Assembly: GCF_014212015.1 (NCBI RefSeq)
Contig: NZ_JACJVN010000013.1
Coordinates: 1-64,000, forward strand
Direction: 5' to 3'
DNA: 64,000 bases
From: Cohnella lubricantis
Lineage (GTDB): Bacteria; Bacillota; Bacilli; Paenibacillales; Paenibacillaceae
The notes under the pieces were generated by a model, which was given only the letters and a program-made list of their open reading frames with translations, did not search any database and had not been told where the DNA came from. Positions 33,551 to 42,374 of the stretch are shown here, piece after piece; positions within the stretch are counted from its first letter, which is position 1, and each line of letters begins with the position of its first letter. Both the position numbers and the translations under genes were made by a program.

Positions 33551-34108
33551 TCAATCTGCTTGAGACGACTCCAAATCCAACAAAACTGCCCGATCTTTGA
33601 TTTTCATATAGATTTTGTGTAAAATCCGCTTCCGATGATAGAAAAATGCGCGACGGGACAGTGCCAGGCGGCTCATGGCGTCTGAAAGCGCCAGATTATC
33701 CATATATCGCAACCGGACAAACTTGCTTTCTTCCGGGGTGAGAGCCGAGAAAGCGTAGTCGATCAAACCGATTCTGGATAGTAACAATGGGATTTCATAT
33801 TCGGTGATTTGTATGCGTTGTATGACCGTTCGCAATACCGTTTCCTGTTTTCTGCCTCTGCTATGAGCCGCAACCATATGCAGCGTTCGCGTCAATTCTG
33901 GGATGTATGTGAGTTCGGATTGTACATACTTCAATCTCGCTTTCCAGTCCTTATAGGACTTCAGCCATGATTCAACTTTCTCGTAGGGAATGGGGACTAG
34001 GTCCGCGACATCACAAATCCCTCCTTGCTGCGCATGCTTTCTTAAAGTTTTCCGCCAGTTTGGACAGTCAATCGACTTCGTTGTACATTGTTCACTCTCC
34101 ATTTCCAT
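33551..34108 (-). CDS. Sigma-70-like/ArpU-like regulatory protein
   Basis: 185 residues; ATG 34108 has GAAGGG nine bases upstream. The C-terminal part (FSALTPEESKFVRLRYMDNL, LSDAMSRLALSRRAFFYHRK) resembles sigma region 4 as found in phage late-gene regulators (ArpU/RinA) and DUF1492-type proteins. The N-terminal 90 residues are helical and not recognised. Likely a transcription regulator of the mobile region. Confidence 0.65.
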   Translation of the reverse strand: MEMESEQCTTKSIDCPNWRKTLRKHAQQGGICDVADLVPIPYEKVESWLKSYKDWKARLKYVQSELTYIPELTRTLHMVAAHSRGRKQETVLRTVIQRIQITEYEIPLLLSRIGLIDYAFSALTPEESKFVRLRYMDNLALSDAMSRLALSRRAFFYHRKRILHKIYMKIKDRAVLLDLESSQAD

Positions 34109-34339
34109 CGTCATCTACCCTTCTTTTCTAAATTCGCAGAAGTTGACAAGGTACTATTTTCACAACCTTCGCTCCTCTTTTTACGACTCTCACCTCCGGT
34201 AAAATTCTCCTAAGAATATCCATCTGTACCTATCATTTTACCTATAAAGTGATTAAATATGGAGGGTGATTTTTTCATCACGCTATCATTTCAATAAGTG
34301 TCGAATAAACGCAAAATGCCTCGAATCGAGTGCGAATCG

Positions 34340-35053
34340 CTAGCAAGTGATCCGATCTTGCCGATCGTACAAGCCTCTTCGTTTCGCTTTTTCCGCTGCT
34401 TCATGAACGGAACAAACGTTGAATTTTCGAATGATGTTACGAACGTGCGACTTCATGGTGTTAGCTGTGACGCCTAGCAACTCTCTAATCATCGGCTGTC
34501 TATAGCCCCAACCGATCAACTGCAAGATCTCTTTTTCAGTGGGCGTCAGCATTCGATGTAATTCTTTCCGCTTATCAAGCCCAATTTCATTACGGATAAT
34601 GGATGCAACATCGGCATGAAGAGAAGATTGCCCCCGATAGGCTTCCCTTACGGCATTTGCGACATCCGAATAGTTGATCTTGGTAATATAATTGATCGCC
34701 CCGGCTAGCACAGCTTCCACAATGATTTCAGGCTCGTAGAGGGAGGTCAAGATAATGATTGGCATCGATTTAATTTTCAGAACTTCGGAAATTGTATGGA
34801 GTCCATCCTGTTGCGATGAATGTAATACCAGATCAAGAATCATTACGTCTAAATCCAATTGCGCGCTGGCTCGAATGGCTGATTCCTTGTTTGTTGCAAT
34901 ATGAAATATATTCATATCTGGCTCTGCATTGATCAGCCCCGCCGTCCGTTGTTGCCAAATGGGGTCACTGTCCACCAGCAATACTTGTATCCTGCCTTCT
35001 TTCCAACGCACGACTTCATCAACTTCTACAGCATAACTTGCACGCTCCTCCAT
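34340..35053 (-). CDS. LuxR/NarL-type response regulator under a c-di-GMP riboswitch
   Basis: 237 residues from ATG 35053 (AGGTGATGAAAAG). Receiver domain: IQVLLVDSDPIWQQRTAGLI, phosphoacceptor Asp in VMILDLVLHS, Thr in IIILTS, and ITKI with the conserved Lys. The C-terminal LuxR helix-turn-helix reads LTPTEKEILQLIGWGYRQPM and VTANTMKSHVRNIIRKFNV. No histidine kinase lies nearby. Its leader carries a terminator and a class I c-di-GMP aptamer, so transcription depends on c-di-GMP. It resembles a cargo gene inserted in the conjugative element. Confidence 0.85.
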   Translation of the reverse strand: MEERASYAVEVDEVVRWKEGRIQVLLVDSDPIWQQRTAGLINAEPDMNIFHIATNKESAIRASAQLDLDVMILDLVLHSSQQDGLHTISEVLKIKSMPIIILTSLYEPEIIVEAVLAGAINYITKINYSDVANAVREAYRGQSSLHADVASIIRNEIGLDKRKELHRMLTPTEKEILQLIGWGYRQPMIRELLGVTANTMKSHVRNIIRKFNVCSVHEAAEKAKRRGLYDRQDRITC

Positions 35054-35088
35054 CTTTTCATCACCTCGTTGATTGTTCTGGAAACACG

Positions 35089-35120
35089 AAAAAAGACACG
35101 TACCCTCAAGTGGCCGTGCC
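35089..35120 (-). terminator. Expression platform of the minus-strand c-di-GMP riboswitch
   Basis: On the minus strand GGCACG pairs with CGTGTC around an inner GCC/GGG stem, followed by six Us. It lies between the aptamer and the response-regulator start. Confidence 0.65.
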
Positions 35121-35141
35121 TTGTCCTGACAGCATGTTAAA

Positions 35142-35226
35142 GAGGGTAACCCGGCGATCATTGCACGCATGCAGAAGACCCGTGGCTTTGCGTCCCAGTC
35201 TTTCGATCTGGTTTGCCTTTTTCCTG
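35142..35226 (-). ncRNA. Cyclic di-GMP-I riboswitch (GEMM-I), minus strand
   Basis: On the minus strand: GGCAAACCAGATCGAAAGAC (P1b with GAAA tetraloop), then TGGGACGCAAAGCCACGGGT, then CGCCGGGTTACC closing P1a. The match to the class I consensus is very close. It is followed by a terminator and the response-regulator gene. Confidence 0.92.
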
Positions 35227-35229
35227 TCA

Positions 35230-36053
35230 TATTAATATGGGGGAACTTGGGTCATTCGCTATGCTGCCCATGTCCGTTATTGTTACTTTCATTATATCCT
35301 AGATAAATCCAATTCGTAAGTGCCACTGCTGGCGGGAAATTCGTAGTTGCCGTATACGCGATAATCTCGTTCCATCCGGGCTTTAGCGTAAATAACCTGC
35401 ATACGGTCGGTTCACCTCTTCATGGCTCTGCCTTTCCGCCGGATTCCCGCTGCTGCCGACGGTCTGACATTTTGATAATAATTCGATTAGATATTGGGAT
35501 CGACGATGCTTTCAGCCCGTAAAAAGATACAGGATCGCTGACTTTGATCTGCAAACAGCAGGTCGCCATGTCCAAAGTCTTCATTTTATTTGACCAAACC
35601 AGTTGCATCCGGAGTTAGTCGTTTTTCTTTCCGAGCGCTGCGACCCGATTCTACGTGAGCTGTTTCTCGATGTAACGGAACGACGAAAGTTGCTCTCGCA
35701 GGGCATCCATATTCTGCTTCCCGGATCGTCCTGAAAAAACTGCTGGATTCCCTTGTTGTGATTTGCCTTCTTCAAGGCAAACACTTTCTCGCCGGCGTTT
35801 TGAATCCAATGTTATATATTTTTGGTGAAAGAAAACCTGCGTGGATCGATGCGTCTTCGGGAATCAATCACCCTATCCGAAACGGTCGAATCCACAACTG
35901 ACGGCAAACAAATGCCTCTACATCAATGATATGGAAGTAATCATTTTTATTCAACTCGTTCCAAAGATGAAGGCTCTTTTCTTAAAGATTGTTGCTCTAT
36001 ATGGTATATGATATAATTGAACCAGAACATTTGTTTGCAAATAATGAAAAGCA
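35230..36053. other. Stretch with gene debris only
   Basis: No intact gene. On the minus strand about 35415-35830 holds pieces of a decayed coding region. FALKKANHNKGIQQFFQDDP is readable, then REQLSSFRYIEKQL after a frame change, then IIIKMSDRRQQRESGGK. I do not recognise the family. The plus strand leads into the IS1595 fragment. Confidence 0.4.
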
Positions 36054-36815
36054 ATGGACTGGCGTTCTGTTTATGGAGATTTTAGCAATTTACCGAAGGA
36101 AGAACAGCATCGGTTATTCCAAGCTATTCAAGAAACTCTCTTTCCTGAACCGAAAGAGGATATTACAAATATGGTTGGAGAAATTCGTGAAATCCGTTTC
36201 AGCAACGGTTTGTCATGCGTCCATTGCGGTAGTGTTTGCATTAAACGCAACGGGATGAATCGTTCTCGTCAGAGGTACTTGTGTAAAGACTGTGGTAGCT
36301 CGTTTAATAATACGACCGCAATCCCACTCTCTGGAACGCATTACCCCCACAAATGGCTAAAGTATTTTCAATTGATGGTCAAGGGAGTAACCTTGCCTAA
36401 AATCGCAGAACAATTAGATATACATGTTTCAACCGCATTTTATTGGAGACACAAAATCCTAAGTGCTCTGCGTTCCCTTGGTTTTTCAACATTGCGTGGA
36501 GTCATTGAAAGTGATGAAACCTACTTCTTGGAGAGCGATAAGGGCAAGAAATCAATCTCGCATCGAAAGCCTCGGAAACGAGGAGGAAAAGCTAATAAAC
36601 GTGGCATCAGCAAAGAACAAATTAGCATAGTTGTTGCCCATGACCGTAACGGCAATGTCATATTTAAATTAGCTGGACGTGGGCGTATTACAGCAAACGA
36701 TATCGAGCAAACATTAGGCAAATGTCTTGTAATGAAAATAGTTCTTTGTACGGACTCGGCGACAAACTACAAGAAAGCCAATTTTACACCTGTTCGCACA
36801 TTCAAAACCGGATAA
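36054..36815 (+). pseudogene. IS1595-family transposase, 3'-truncated
   Basis: The N-terminal zinc ribbon (CVHCGSVCIKRNG, YLCKDCGSSFN), the HTH region and the first DDE residues (GVIESDETYFLES, LCTDSATNYKK) are present. About 80 residues of the C-terminus, with the last catalytic residue, are replaced by ANFTPVRTFKTG. The break is near 36777. The IS is therefore a remnant, and its right end appears joined to the leader of the CopZ-like gene. Confidence 0.8.
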
Positions 36816-36827
36816 GGAGAGACACAA

Positions 36828-37280
36828 ATGGATAGCTGTTGTCAAATATCCACTGAGAAGCCCGCAACACCTTCTCAATGCCCCAATTGCCATCAAAAGG
36901 GGAAAAGTATTCAATTGATTACGCTCAAGGCTATGCTTCAACCAACAGCGTTAGAAACTATTCATCCCGAAATGACTTACAATTTTTGCAATAATGCGTT
37001 TTGCGGTGTTGTGTATTTTAGCGATGAGCAGACCTTTGGCAAGGATATGCTCAAAGTCTCGGTGTTCCAAAAAGACGATGCGTTAGATGTTCCTGTTTGT
37101 TACTGCTTTGGATGGACAAGAGAACGCTTAATACAAGCTGTTCAGCAGAATCAGCGTCCAATTGACCATATACGTGAACAAGTTCAAGCAAATCGCTGTG
37201 GGTGTGAAGTCAATAACCCGCAAGGTGCCTGTTGTCTGGGCAATATCAATACATTCATTCGTAGTCTCGACAAGAGATAA
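36828..37280 (+). CDS. CopZ-like putative [2Fe-2S]/zinc metallochaperone
   Basis: 150 residues, AAGGAGAG before ATG. The N-terminus has a zinc-binding CPNCHQKG segment and AFCGVVYFSD. The C-terminal half has CYCFGWTRERL and NRCGCEVNNPQGACCLGN, matching the BFD-like [2Fe-2S] module of the N-terminal domain of Archaeoglobus CopZ. Proteins of this type accompany copper, mercury or arsenic resistance genes. It follows the IS1595 remnant and looks like cargo. Confidence 0.78.
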   Translation: MDSCCQISTEKPATPSQCPNCHQKGKSIQLITLKAMLQPTALETIHPEMTYNFCNNAFCGVVYFSDEQTFGKDMLKVSVFQKDDALDVPVCYCFGWTRERLIQAVQQNQRPIDHIREQVQANRCGCEVNNPQGACCLGNINTFIRSLDKR

Positions 37281-37450
37281 CCTTTTGTCGTTTCAATTAG
37301 CAACAATTTTTACGAAAAGAGCCAAGATGAAATAAATGAAGTACGATTTCTAAGAATCAAGCAACCGTATTTGGTTGTCGAGATCATGATTATAAACCGA
37401 CAAGAAGGGGCTGACCTCATCTAAGACCAGCCGCTTCTCGCCACTTACTC

Positions 37451-39775
37451 CTATTCACCAGGCTTAGTTGTCATCAAGCTGTACAATTTTGTGTGCCGCG
37501 GGAACTTGTCGGTAAACGGCACAAGGGAACTGCCTACCTTAATTAGTCCATTCCCTGCGTCTACATTGGTGATATAGGAGAGTTGCAGGTCCGAAATATT
37601 GAGAAGCTCAGCAAGTTCCATCCGATCGGTGCTTGCCTGATTCAGCATGACAATGAACTCGCTGTTCGCCAACATCGTGCGGGCCGTATGGCTTTGCAGC
37701 AAATCATCCACATTTTGCGTAATGCCCGTACAAAAAGCGCCATACTTTCGGACGCGTTTCCAAAGCGTGAACAGAAAATTGGCGCTGTATTCATGCTGAA
37801 ACAGAAGATAGATTTCGTCGATAATGATAAATGTATTTTTGCCTTTAGCCCGATTTTGTGTAATCCGGTTTAAGATGCTGTCCAAGACGACCAGCATGCC
37901 GATCGGGAGGAGGTGTTTGCCCAAGTCGAGAATGTCGTAGCAAATGAGACGGTTATGGACGTTGACATTGGTCGGTTTGGCGAACGTGTTCAGACTGCCC
38001 GAAGTAAACAGTTCGATCGCCAGCGCAATGTCCTGCGCCTCCGGCTCCGCTTGCTTGAGCAGTTCTGCGTGAAAGTCCTGCAACGTCGGCGGCTGCCCCT
38101 TATAGTTGCTCTGGAGATACTTCCTGTACACACTGGCGGTGCAGCGGTCAATGAGCGACTTTTCCTTGGCTCCCAGTTGGTATCCGCCAATTAACTGCTC
38201 GCATAACGAGAGGACGAATTCCGATTTGAGAATGATTGGATTAGCTCCATCGCCATATTGACGATTCATATCCATCGCATTGATATGGTTCGGCGAAGTG
38301 GCGGATATATGAATCGTCTCGCCGCCCAATGCGTTTACCAGTGCGGAGTATTCCCGTTCCGGGTCGATCAGGATAATATCGTCGTCGGTGGCCAGTATCT
38401 GGTTGACGATTTCCCGTTTCGCGGTGAAGCTTTTGCCGGAACCGGATACGCCGAGGATAAAGCTGTTTCCGTTCAGCAATTGCTTGCGGTTGGCAATAAT
38501 CATGTTTTTGCTGATTACATTTTGTCCGTAGTAAATACCGCCCGGATGGATGACCTCCTGCGCCCGAAATGGGATAAAGACTGCCGTGCTTTCCGTCGTT
38601 AACGTCCGCAAAGCATGAACCTTCCGCAAACCGTAAGGCAGTACCGTATTAAGACCGTCCATTTGCTGGTAGGTAAGCGTGGAAAACTGGCACAAATGCT
38701 TGCGGGCGGTTGTGAGTAGCGCCTCCGTATCGCTGTCGAGTTGCTCCTTACTGTCCGCGATGTGGACCATCGTCAGAAGGCCGAACATCATCCGCTGGTC
38801 GCGGGTGGTCAAGTCGTTGAGAAATTCTTTGCTCTCTTTGCGTTGCTGCTCCATATCGTAAGGGACTACGGCGGAAAAATTGTTGTTCCGATTTTGTCGA
38901 CGCTGCCAGTTGGTAATGTTTGTCTCCACGCCGAGCAAACGGCTCTCCACCTCGCGAACGGCCTCGTCGGTCGGAATCGGGATTATATCCAGCGACAGCA
39001 GCAAATTCCGGTTCAGGTCGCAAAGCTCGGACACCATGCTGTCCTTAATATAGCTGGCGTATTCCCGCAGAAAGATGACACGGCCATAAAAATTGCCCAT
39101 CCGAAAATGATCTTTTTCAAACTCGAACGTATCCGGGCAAATGTAGTCCTTGAAATCATGGCCCTTGCGCATCATTTCGGACAAGTGGAAACGAAAATCC
39201 GCTTCCTCGCCAATCCGAAAGAAATCATGGAAAATGCGCAGACGGTCAGGTGCATCCAACTCGATACATTTGGAACCGAGACGGGAAAAATGCGACATCA
39301 ATTCGGTTCCGACCCTCGCGAAATATTGACGGGCTTCCTCCACATTTTTCTTGACGACAGAAATGGTAATGTACTTTTCCTGAATCGTTCCGTTCGCGCC
39401 GATGGCCCTTTCAAGCAACATCTCGTTGTACTCTTGCCGGTACACATCAAGATGGTCCTGCCGAAGCGGGATCAGAATCGAGCTTTCAAAATCGGTCCGA
39501 TTCAAACGCCGGTTATGGATCGTGATCTTCGTGGTCGCTCCGCTGTCAAAGGAATTGAGCATCTCGGAATAAGACAAAAACATCGCTTCCTTGTCTTCCC
39601 TGGACGCTACGGCGTAGTTGATATCCTCGAACCGATACGATTTGGAGAATTTGTTGCCTACAAAAAAAATCCCGTCCGGCCAGAGGGCGCGAATCGGGAT
39701 GACTTGCTGAACGCCTTTCGGAATGACAAATCGTTCCTTGTCCTGCTTGATGATGCGTCTGAGCGTTTTAATCAC
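37451..39775 (-). CDS. VirB4-family conjugation ATPase
   Basis: 774 residues. Walker A LGVSGSGKSFTAKREI (about residue 446) and Walker B NTFIIIDEIYLLFQHE (about 652), with the QNVDDLL segment near the C-terminus. It powers assembly of the type IV secretion channel. The GTG start at 39775 overlaps the PrgI gene by eight bases. A terminator-like hairpin lies inside the first 40 codons (39662-39700). The gene is intact in length. Confidence 0.92.
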   Translation of the reverse strand: MIKTLRRIIKQDKERFVIPKGVQQVIPIRALWPDGIFFVGNKFSKSYRFEDINYAVASREDKEAMFLSYSEMLNSFDSGATTKITIHNRRLNRTDFESSILIPLRQDHLDVYRQEYNEMLLERAIGANGTIQEKYITISVVKKNVEEARQYFARVGTELMSHFSRLGSKCIELDAPDRLRIFHDFFRIGEEADFRFHLSEMMRKGHDFKDYICPDTFEFEKDHFRMGNFYGRVIFLREYASYIKDSMVSELCDLNRNLLLSLDIIPIPTDEAVREVESRLLGVETNITNWQRRQNRNNNFSAVVPYDMEQQRKESKEFLNDLTTRDQRMMFGLLTMVHIADSKEQLDSDTEALLTTARKHLCQFSTLTYQQMDGLNTVLPYGLRKVHALRTLTTESTAVFIPFRAQEVIHPGGIYYGQNVISKNMIIANRKQLLNGNSFILGVSGSGKSFTAKREIVNQILATDDDIILIDPEREYSALVNALGGETIHISATSPNHINAMDMNRQYGDGANPIILKSEFVLSLCEQLIGGYQLGAKEKSLIDRCTASVYRKYLQSNYKGQPPTLQDFHAELLKQAEPEAQDIALAIELFTSGSLNTFAKPTNVNVHNRLICYDILDLGKHLLPIGMLVVLDSILNRITQNRAKGKNTFIIIDEIYLLFQHEYSANFLFTLWKRVRKYGAFCTGITQNVDDLLQSHTARTMLANSEFIVMLNQASTDRMELAELLNISDLQLSYITNVDAGNGLIKVGSSLVPFTDKFPRHTKLYSLMTTKPGE
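39662..39700 (-). terminator. Terminator-like hairpin inside the virB4 coding region
   Basis: On the coding strand ATCCCG pairs with CGGGAT around an inner GCGCC/GGCCG-like stem and is followed by eight Us (codons for IPIRALWPDGIFF). One of several such hairpins within this element's genes. Confidence 0.5.
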
Positions 39776-40133
39776 GGCGCTTCATCCTTTCCTGCTCATG
39801 ATACTGCATACTCTTTTTCAGCGCTTCAACGTAGATGTTGGTCGAATAGAAGACGAAACGTCTTGGCAACAGAAATTCCGATTTCAAATACGCCCAAAGC
39901 AACTGCTCGGCCGTCATGCCGTGATAGTTGATGAAACCCAAGGCTGCGCAAGGCGCGGCCCCCAAAATGCACATCCAACTGAGCGTTTCCAAGCCAAAAC
40001 GGCCGCGCAGTCCAAAATAAAGGCCGATCGCCACGCCGACAGCCAGCACAGAAAAAAAGAACTGCCGCAAGGACAGTCCAAAGAATAAGCTTTCCGTATA
40101 ATCCCGGATTTCCCGGTTGATCTTCACTTCCAT
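39768..40133 (-). CDS. PrgI-family conjugation membrane protein
   Basis: 121 residues from ATG 40133 (MEVKINREIRDYTESLFFGL). Two transmembrane helices follow (QFFFSVLAVGVAIGLYFGL, WMCILGAAPCAALGF) with a charged tail. PrgI proteins are VirB3-like partners of VirB4 in Gram-positive conjugation systems. It sits immediately upstream of virB4 and overlaps it. A weak hairpin with a U run lies within (40052-40079). Confidence 0.88.
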   Translation of the reverse strand: MEVKINREIRDYTESLFFGLSLRQFFFSVLAVGVAIGLYFGLRGRFGLETLSWMCILGAAPCAALGFINYHGMTAEQLLWAYLKSEFLLPRRFVFYSTNIYVEALKKSMQYHEQERMKRRD

Positions 40134-40167
40134 TTGAAGTCCTCCCATTAACAATGCTCGTTATGAT

Positions 40168-40521
40168 CTACAACTCGGCCCCATCCTCCGGTTGAACCGT
40201 TGGCTCTGTCTTTTTTGATCTTGCCAGCACCTCATCGCCGGATGGAAGGGGATCGGCCAAAAGCGCAAATACAAGTTGAGCGCCATCTCGCATGCCTTGC
40301 AAATATAACCATTCATTCATAATCGCCTGCTTAAAATGGTGCTTGTCCTCCCATTCCATAAACGTCGGCAACTGCGTCATATCCACGCCGGAAAACATCG
40401 CTTGAAAAGCCGATTCCTCTTCATCGAGACATCTGCGCAACTCGGGATGGCGTTCAATCCGAGCTGTAACGTGATCCAACCGCCGTTGAATCGCGTTTTG
40501 AAACCATGACGGAAATTGCAT
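40168..40521 (-). CDS. Accessory protein, paralogue of the 54454 protein (DUF6809-like)
   Basis: 117 residues: MQFPSWFQNAIQRRLDHVTA. The central part FMEWEDKHHFKQAIMNEWLY and LQGMRDGAQLVFALL matches the LLLEWEDIF..EKEWVYFAGLKDGMQLL pattern of the protein at 54454. Such proteins occur on Firmicutes mobile elements and I place them, tentatively, in a DUF6809-like family. Function unknown. Lies between the Spo0E-like and PrgI genes. Confidence 0.65.
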   Translation of the reverse strand: MQFPSWFQNAIQRRLDHVTARIERHPELRRCLDEEESAFQAMFSGVDMTQLPTFMEWEDKHHFKQAIMNEWLYLQGMRDGAQLVFALLADPLPSGDEVLARSKKTEPTVQPEDGAEL

Positions 40522-40549
40522 TGATTGCCCCCTCCTCGTGAAACGAGTG

Positions 40550-40735
40550 TTAGCGTAACTGGTGCTCTCGTTCGACCCTCTTGCGGTGCAGTTGGACGAT
40601 CAACTCGTCCACCTTCCGGCTTTGAGCCTGAACCGCCTCATTCTCAAACAGAGGAATTCCCTGATCAAGAGATTTTTTCCCAAGTTCGTTCAACTTTCTT
40701 CTTTCCTCCTCCAATTGACCAAGCAAACGTGTCAT
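40550..40735 (-). CDS. Spo0E-like aspartyl-phosphatase on the conjugative element
   Basis: 61 residues from ATG 40735 (GGGAGG seven bases upstream). It shows the two-helix Spo0E pattern: LEEERRKLNELGKKSLDQG, then a loop, then EAVQAQSRKVDELIVQLHRK, where the SQELDxLI signature appears as SRKVDELI. The Asp of the signature is kept and Gln/Glu/Leu differ. Spo0E proteins remove phosphate from Spo0A. On a mobile element it could delay host sporulation to favour transfer. Confidence 0.65.
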   Translation of the reverse strand: MTRLLGQLEEERRKLNELGKKSLDQGIPLFENEAVQAQSRKVDELIVQLHRKRVEREHQLR

Positions 40736-40904
40736 CGGTCGGCCTCCCCGTGTCTTCATTAGATCGGCGTTCCTGGCTGTCTGAAAGATAGATTGCCTCT
40801 CCATTTTATTGCGCAAATCGGTTTATTTTATTTTAATTCGATATTCGCATTAAAACAACGATGCACTCACGTACAATTTTGCTTGTAATGTGAGGTGCAT
40901 ACAA

Positions 40905-41156
40905 ATGAAACATCGAAAAGAACCGCCAGGCGACAAAAATATAATCGGCGTGAGAGTCGTTGCCATCCGCAAGGCAAAGGGGATGAAACAGAAGGAGTTT
41001 CTCGCCAGACTGCAAACGGTTGGTCTCGACATCAGTCCTACCAGTCTTTCGCGTCTGGAAGGGCAGTACCGGCTTGTCCAAGACTACGAAGTCGTAGCGA
41101 TCGCCAAAGCGCTGGATGTTTCCGTCCGAGAATTATTGGGCGAAGAATCGGAATGA
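40905..41156 (+). CDS. Xre-family regulator of the conjugative element
   Basis: 83 residues from ATG 40905 (GTGAGGTG upstream). The helix-turn-helix covers residues 15-75 (GVRVVAIRKAKGMKQKEFLA, SPTSLSRLEGQYRLVQDYEV, VAIAKALDVSVRELLG). It is the only plus-strand gene of the element core and is divergent from the Spo0E-like/PrgI/virB4 block, so it probably controls that block. Confidence 0.85.
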   Translation: MKHRKEPPGDKNIIGVRVVAIRKAKGMKQKEFLARLQTVGLDISPTSLSRLEGQYRLVQDYEVVAIAKALDVSVRELLGEESE

Positions 41157-41158
41157 AG

Positions 41159-41998
41159 CTACAGCCCCATCATCTCCCTCACCACCCGGTCCGCCATTTT
41201 GACCGTCCCCACGAGTACAAGCATGTTGAAAATCAACTCGCCAATGTATGTCCACACCATCGTAACCGCGCCTGCGCCTTCATCGACTGCCGGGGGAGCG
41301 GAGGCAAAGGCGGAGTAGATAATGCAGGCGAGTACGATTATCGCTCCCTCCAAACAAGCGGCCGCATACCCTTTGAGAAACGATTTGCCGATATTTTGGC
41401 TCGGTTCCCCAGCAAAGGCGGACAGCGGAACGGGAGCGATCGCCGTATATAAGTAGATACGAAAAAAACGTCCGTACACCGAGAGGATCATCACAAAAGA
41501 CAGCACCGTGATGAACAGACTGCCCAGAAGGGTGACAACCCACAGCGGTATGCTTTGCCAAAAGCCGACATCTTCAATCGCTTTTGCAATGGTGTTCGGC
41601 AAAGTCATAGCCTCCGTCCTTCCGAACCCGGAACGTCCCATCATCGTGGAAATGATTCCCTGAACAATGGTAAACAGCGCCATCATGAGCTCCAGTCCGT
41701 AGGTAACGACTGCTTTCGCCAGGACAAAGCGGATAAACAGCTTGACGGCCATCTCCGGCTTTTTCACTTCGGCAAAACTGCCGGTCGTCTTCACCACGCC
41801 GATCACAAAAAACAAGACTAGAAGCGCCAGTCCCGTCGCCTGCAACGCGCCGTGAATGTCGGTAATGACGCGCCACACGCCGCCTCCCTTGAAGTCGGCT
41901 GGCGACTCGGTAACGAGTTGCCAGATTTCGTTCATTTTCTCGTTCCATGTATCGAGCGCATGTTCGAGGTTGTCAATAATCCAACTGTTTTTGGCCAT
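41159..41998 (-). CDS. VirB6/TrbL-like conjugation membrane protein
   Basis: 279 residues from ATG 41998. The N-terminal part is soluble (NSWIIDNLEHALDTWNEKMN), followed by about six membrane helices (ATGLALLVLFFVIGVVKTTG, TLLGSLFITVLSFVMILSVYG) and a conserved FRIYLYTAIAPVPLSAFAGE segment. It forms part of the inner-membrane channel. Follows maff2 by 67 bases and converges with the Xre gene. Confidence 0.85.
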   Translation of the reverse strand: MAKNSWIIDNLEHALDTWNEKMNEIWQLVTESPADFKGGGVWRVITDIHGALQATGLALLVLFFVIGVVKTTGSFAEVKKPEMAVKLFIRFVLAKAVVTYGLELMMALFTIVQGIISTMMGRSGFGRTEAMTLPNTIAKAIEDVGFWQSIPLWVVTLLGSLFITVLSFVMILSVYGRFFRIYLYTAIAPVPLSAFAGEPSQNIGKSFLKGYAAACLEGAIIVLACIIYSAFASAPPAVDEGAGAVTMVWTYIGELIFNMLVLVGTVKMADRVVREMMGL

Positions 41999-42065
41999 AT
42001 TCTCACCCCTTTTCTGTAGACGGGGAACGGACAAATTGCCCGTTCCCCTCATTTGCGACTCCCGT

Positions 42066-42374
42066 TTAACCGGCTATCAGGGTAAGAATTTCCTTCGTAA
42101 AGGTAATGATAATCCCGCCGGCAAGCGTCAGAAACCCGTTCGCTCGCTGGGAAGGATCGTGAGACTTGAGCGACAATCCGATCTGCACAATGCCGAAGCC
42201 GAGGATGATCATACCGATGGCACGGATTAAGCCGAATATGAAAGTGGACAAATTGTTGACCGTCGTCATCGGATCGCCCTCGGCATAAGCGGTGGAGACG
42301 AATACAGTTCCCGTTAAGACAAGCATGATGTACAACGCCAGCAGCCGTTTCCTTTTGATTTTCAAGTTCATCAT
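42066..42374 (-). CDS. Maff2-family (VirB2/TrbC-like) small membrane protein
   Basis: 102 residues. A signal-like N-terminal helix ending STAYAEG is followed by two hydrophobic helices (FIFGLIRAIGMIILGFGIVQ, FLTLAGGIIITFTKEILTL), the arrangement of pilin-like subunits. It overlaps the VirD4 gene by four bases. Confidence 0.85.
   Translation of the reverse strand: MMNLKIKRKRLLALYIMLVLTGTVFVSTAYAEGDPMTTVNNLSTFIFGLIRAIGMIILGFGIVQIGLSLKSHDPSQRANGFLTLAGGIIITFTKEILTLIAG

Noticed and set aside
35054-35230. Longer N-terminus for the LuxR-type regulator from 35230
   Set aside because: The extra residues translate the riboswitch aptamer; a clear start exists at 35053.
38741-39931. 396-codon plus-strand frame opposite virB4
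   Set aside because: Antisense shadow of virB4; no start signal and no recognisable domain.
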